This document shows, in pieces, positions 33,273 to 33,311 of a stretch of DNA of 33,311 nucleotides. Origin of the DNA: Lachnospiraceae bacterium (GTDB lineage Bacteria; Bacillota; Clostridia; Lachnospirales; Lachnospiraceae); NCBI GenBank assembly GCA_017634455.1, contig JAGBNK010000011.1, positions 1 through 33,311 of the forward strand, given 5' to 3'. Position 1 is the first letter of the stretch. Each line of letters starts with the position of its first letter. The translations under genes and the position numbers were made by a program. Below the pieces are notes generated by a model, which searched no databases, had not been told where the DNA came from, and saw only the letters and a list, made by a program, of their open reading frames with translations.

Positions 33273-33311
33273 TGACTCCGACGGGAATTGAACCCGTGTT
33301 ACCGCCGTGAA
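33273..33311 (-). tRNA. tRNA-Glu (TTC), 3' part only
   Basis: The window edge cuts the anticodon loop. The visible part starts with TTCAC (anticodon TTC plus the 3' loop bases), the GGCGG stem strand, the T arm with GGGTTCAATTCCC and an acceptor strand ending in discriminator A. It is the first visible gene of the cluster in transcription order. Confidence 0.85.

Overview
The window looks like a chromosomal segment of a strictly anaerobic, low-GC Gram-positive bacterium of the class Clostridia, most likely family Lachnospiraceae (genus not resolved). The reasons are strong AGGAGG-type ribosome binding sites, an oxygen-sensitive class III ribonucleotide reductase (NrdD/NrdG), a class B sortase, a NiaR-controlled NAD pathway, a large Cache-type chemoreceptor and tRNA genes without encoded CCA. 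All assignments rest on reading the sequence and recalled family motifs; no database search was run.

Layout. 1-141: the 5' end of a group IIC intron on the minus strand, running off the left edge and inserted just behind a terminator. 217-3866 (minus): nadB-nadC-niaR-sortase, divergent from nadA (4033-4950, plus). The shared intergenic region carries a perfect 11-bp inverted repeat that fits a NiaR operator and overlaps the nadB promoter. 5111-7144: methyl-accepting chemotaxis protein. 7406-13087: sucrose locus, with a PTS transporter, sucrose-6-phosphate hydrolase and fructokinase on the minus strand and a LacI-type regulator divergent on the plus strand. 13098-19465 (minus): PatB-type C-S lyase, DUF3737 beta-helix protein, serine acetyltransferase, NrdG and NrdD.

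19674-22756 (minus): a compact triad of an amino-acid adenylation enzyme, a fold-III PLP decarboxylase and a stand-alone acyl carrier protein. This is the most unusual part of the window, because it predicts decarboxylation of a carrier-bound amino acid with no acceptor enzyme nearby. 22896-23926: a small unrecognised protein and thymidine kinase. 24118-27382: an AraC-type regulator and a GH3 beta-glucosidase with a low-complexity insertion. 27552-28148: a Pr6Pr-like membrane protein. 28185-32516: a signalling module of an HD-GYP response regulator, a free Hpt protein and a hybrid histidine kinase, with three tandem 35-bp repeats in front of the Hpt gene. 32657-33311: a tRNA cluster (Glu-Thr-Met-Asp-Val-Leu-Arg in transcription order). 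A D-arm-like tRNA fragment lies between this cluster and the histidine kinase promoter.

Working together: nadABC make nicotinate mononucleotide from aspartate under niacin control. The scr genes import, phosphorylate, split and channel sucrose. NrdG activates NrdD. The kinase, Hpt and HD-GYP proteins plausibly form one phosphorelay ending in cyclic-di-GMP turnover.
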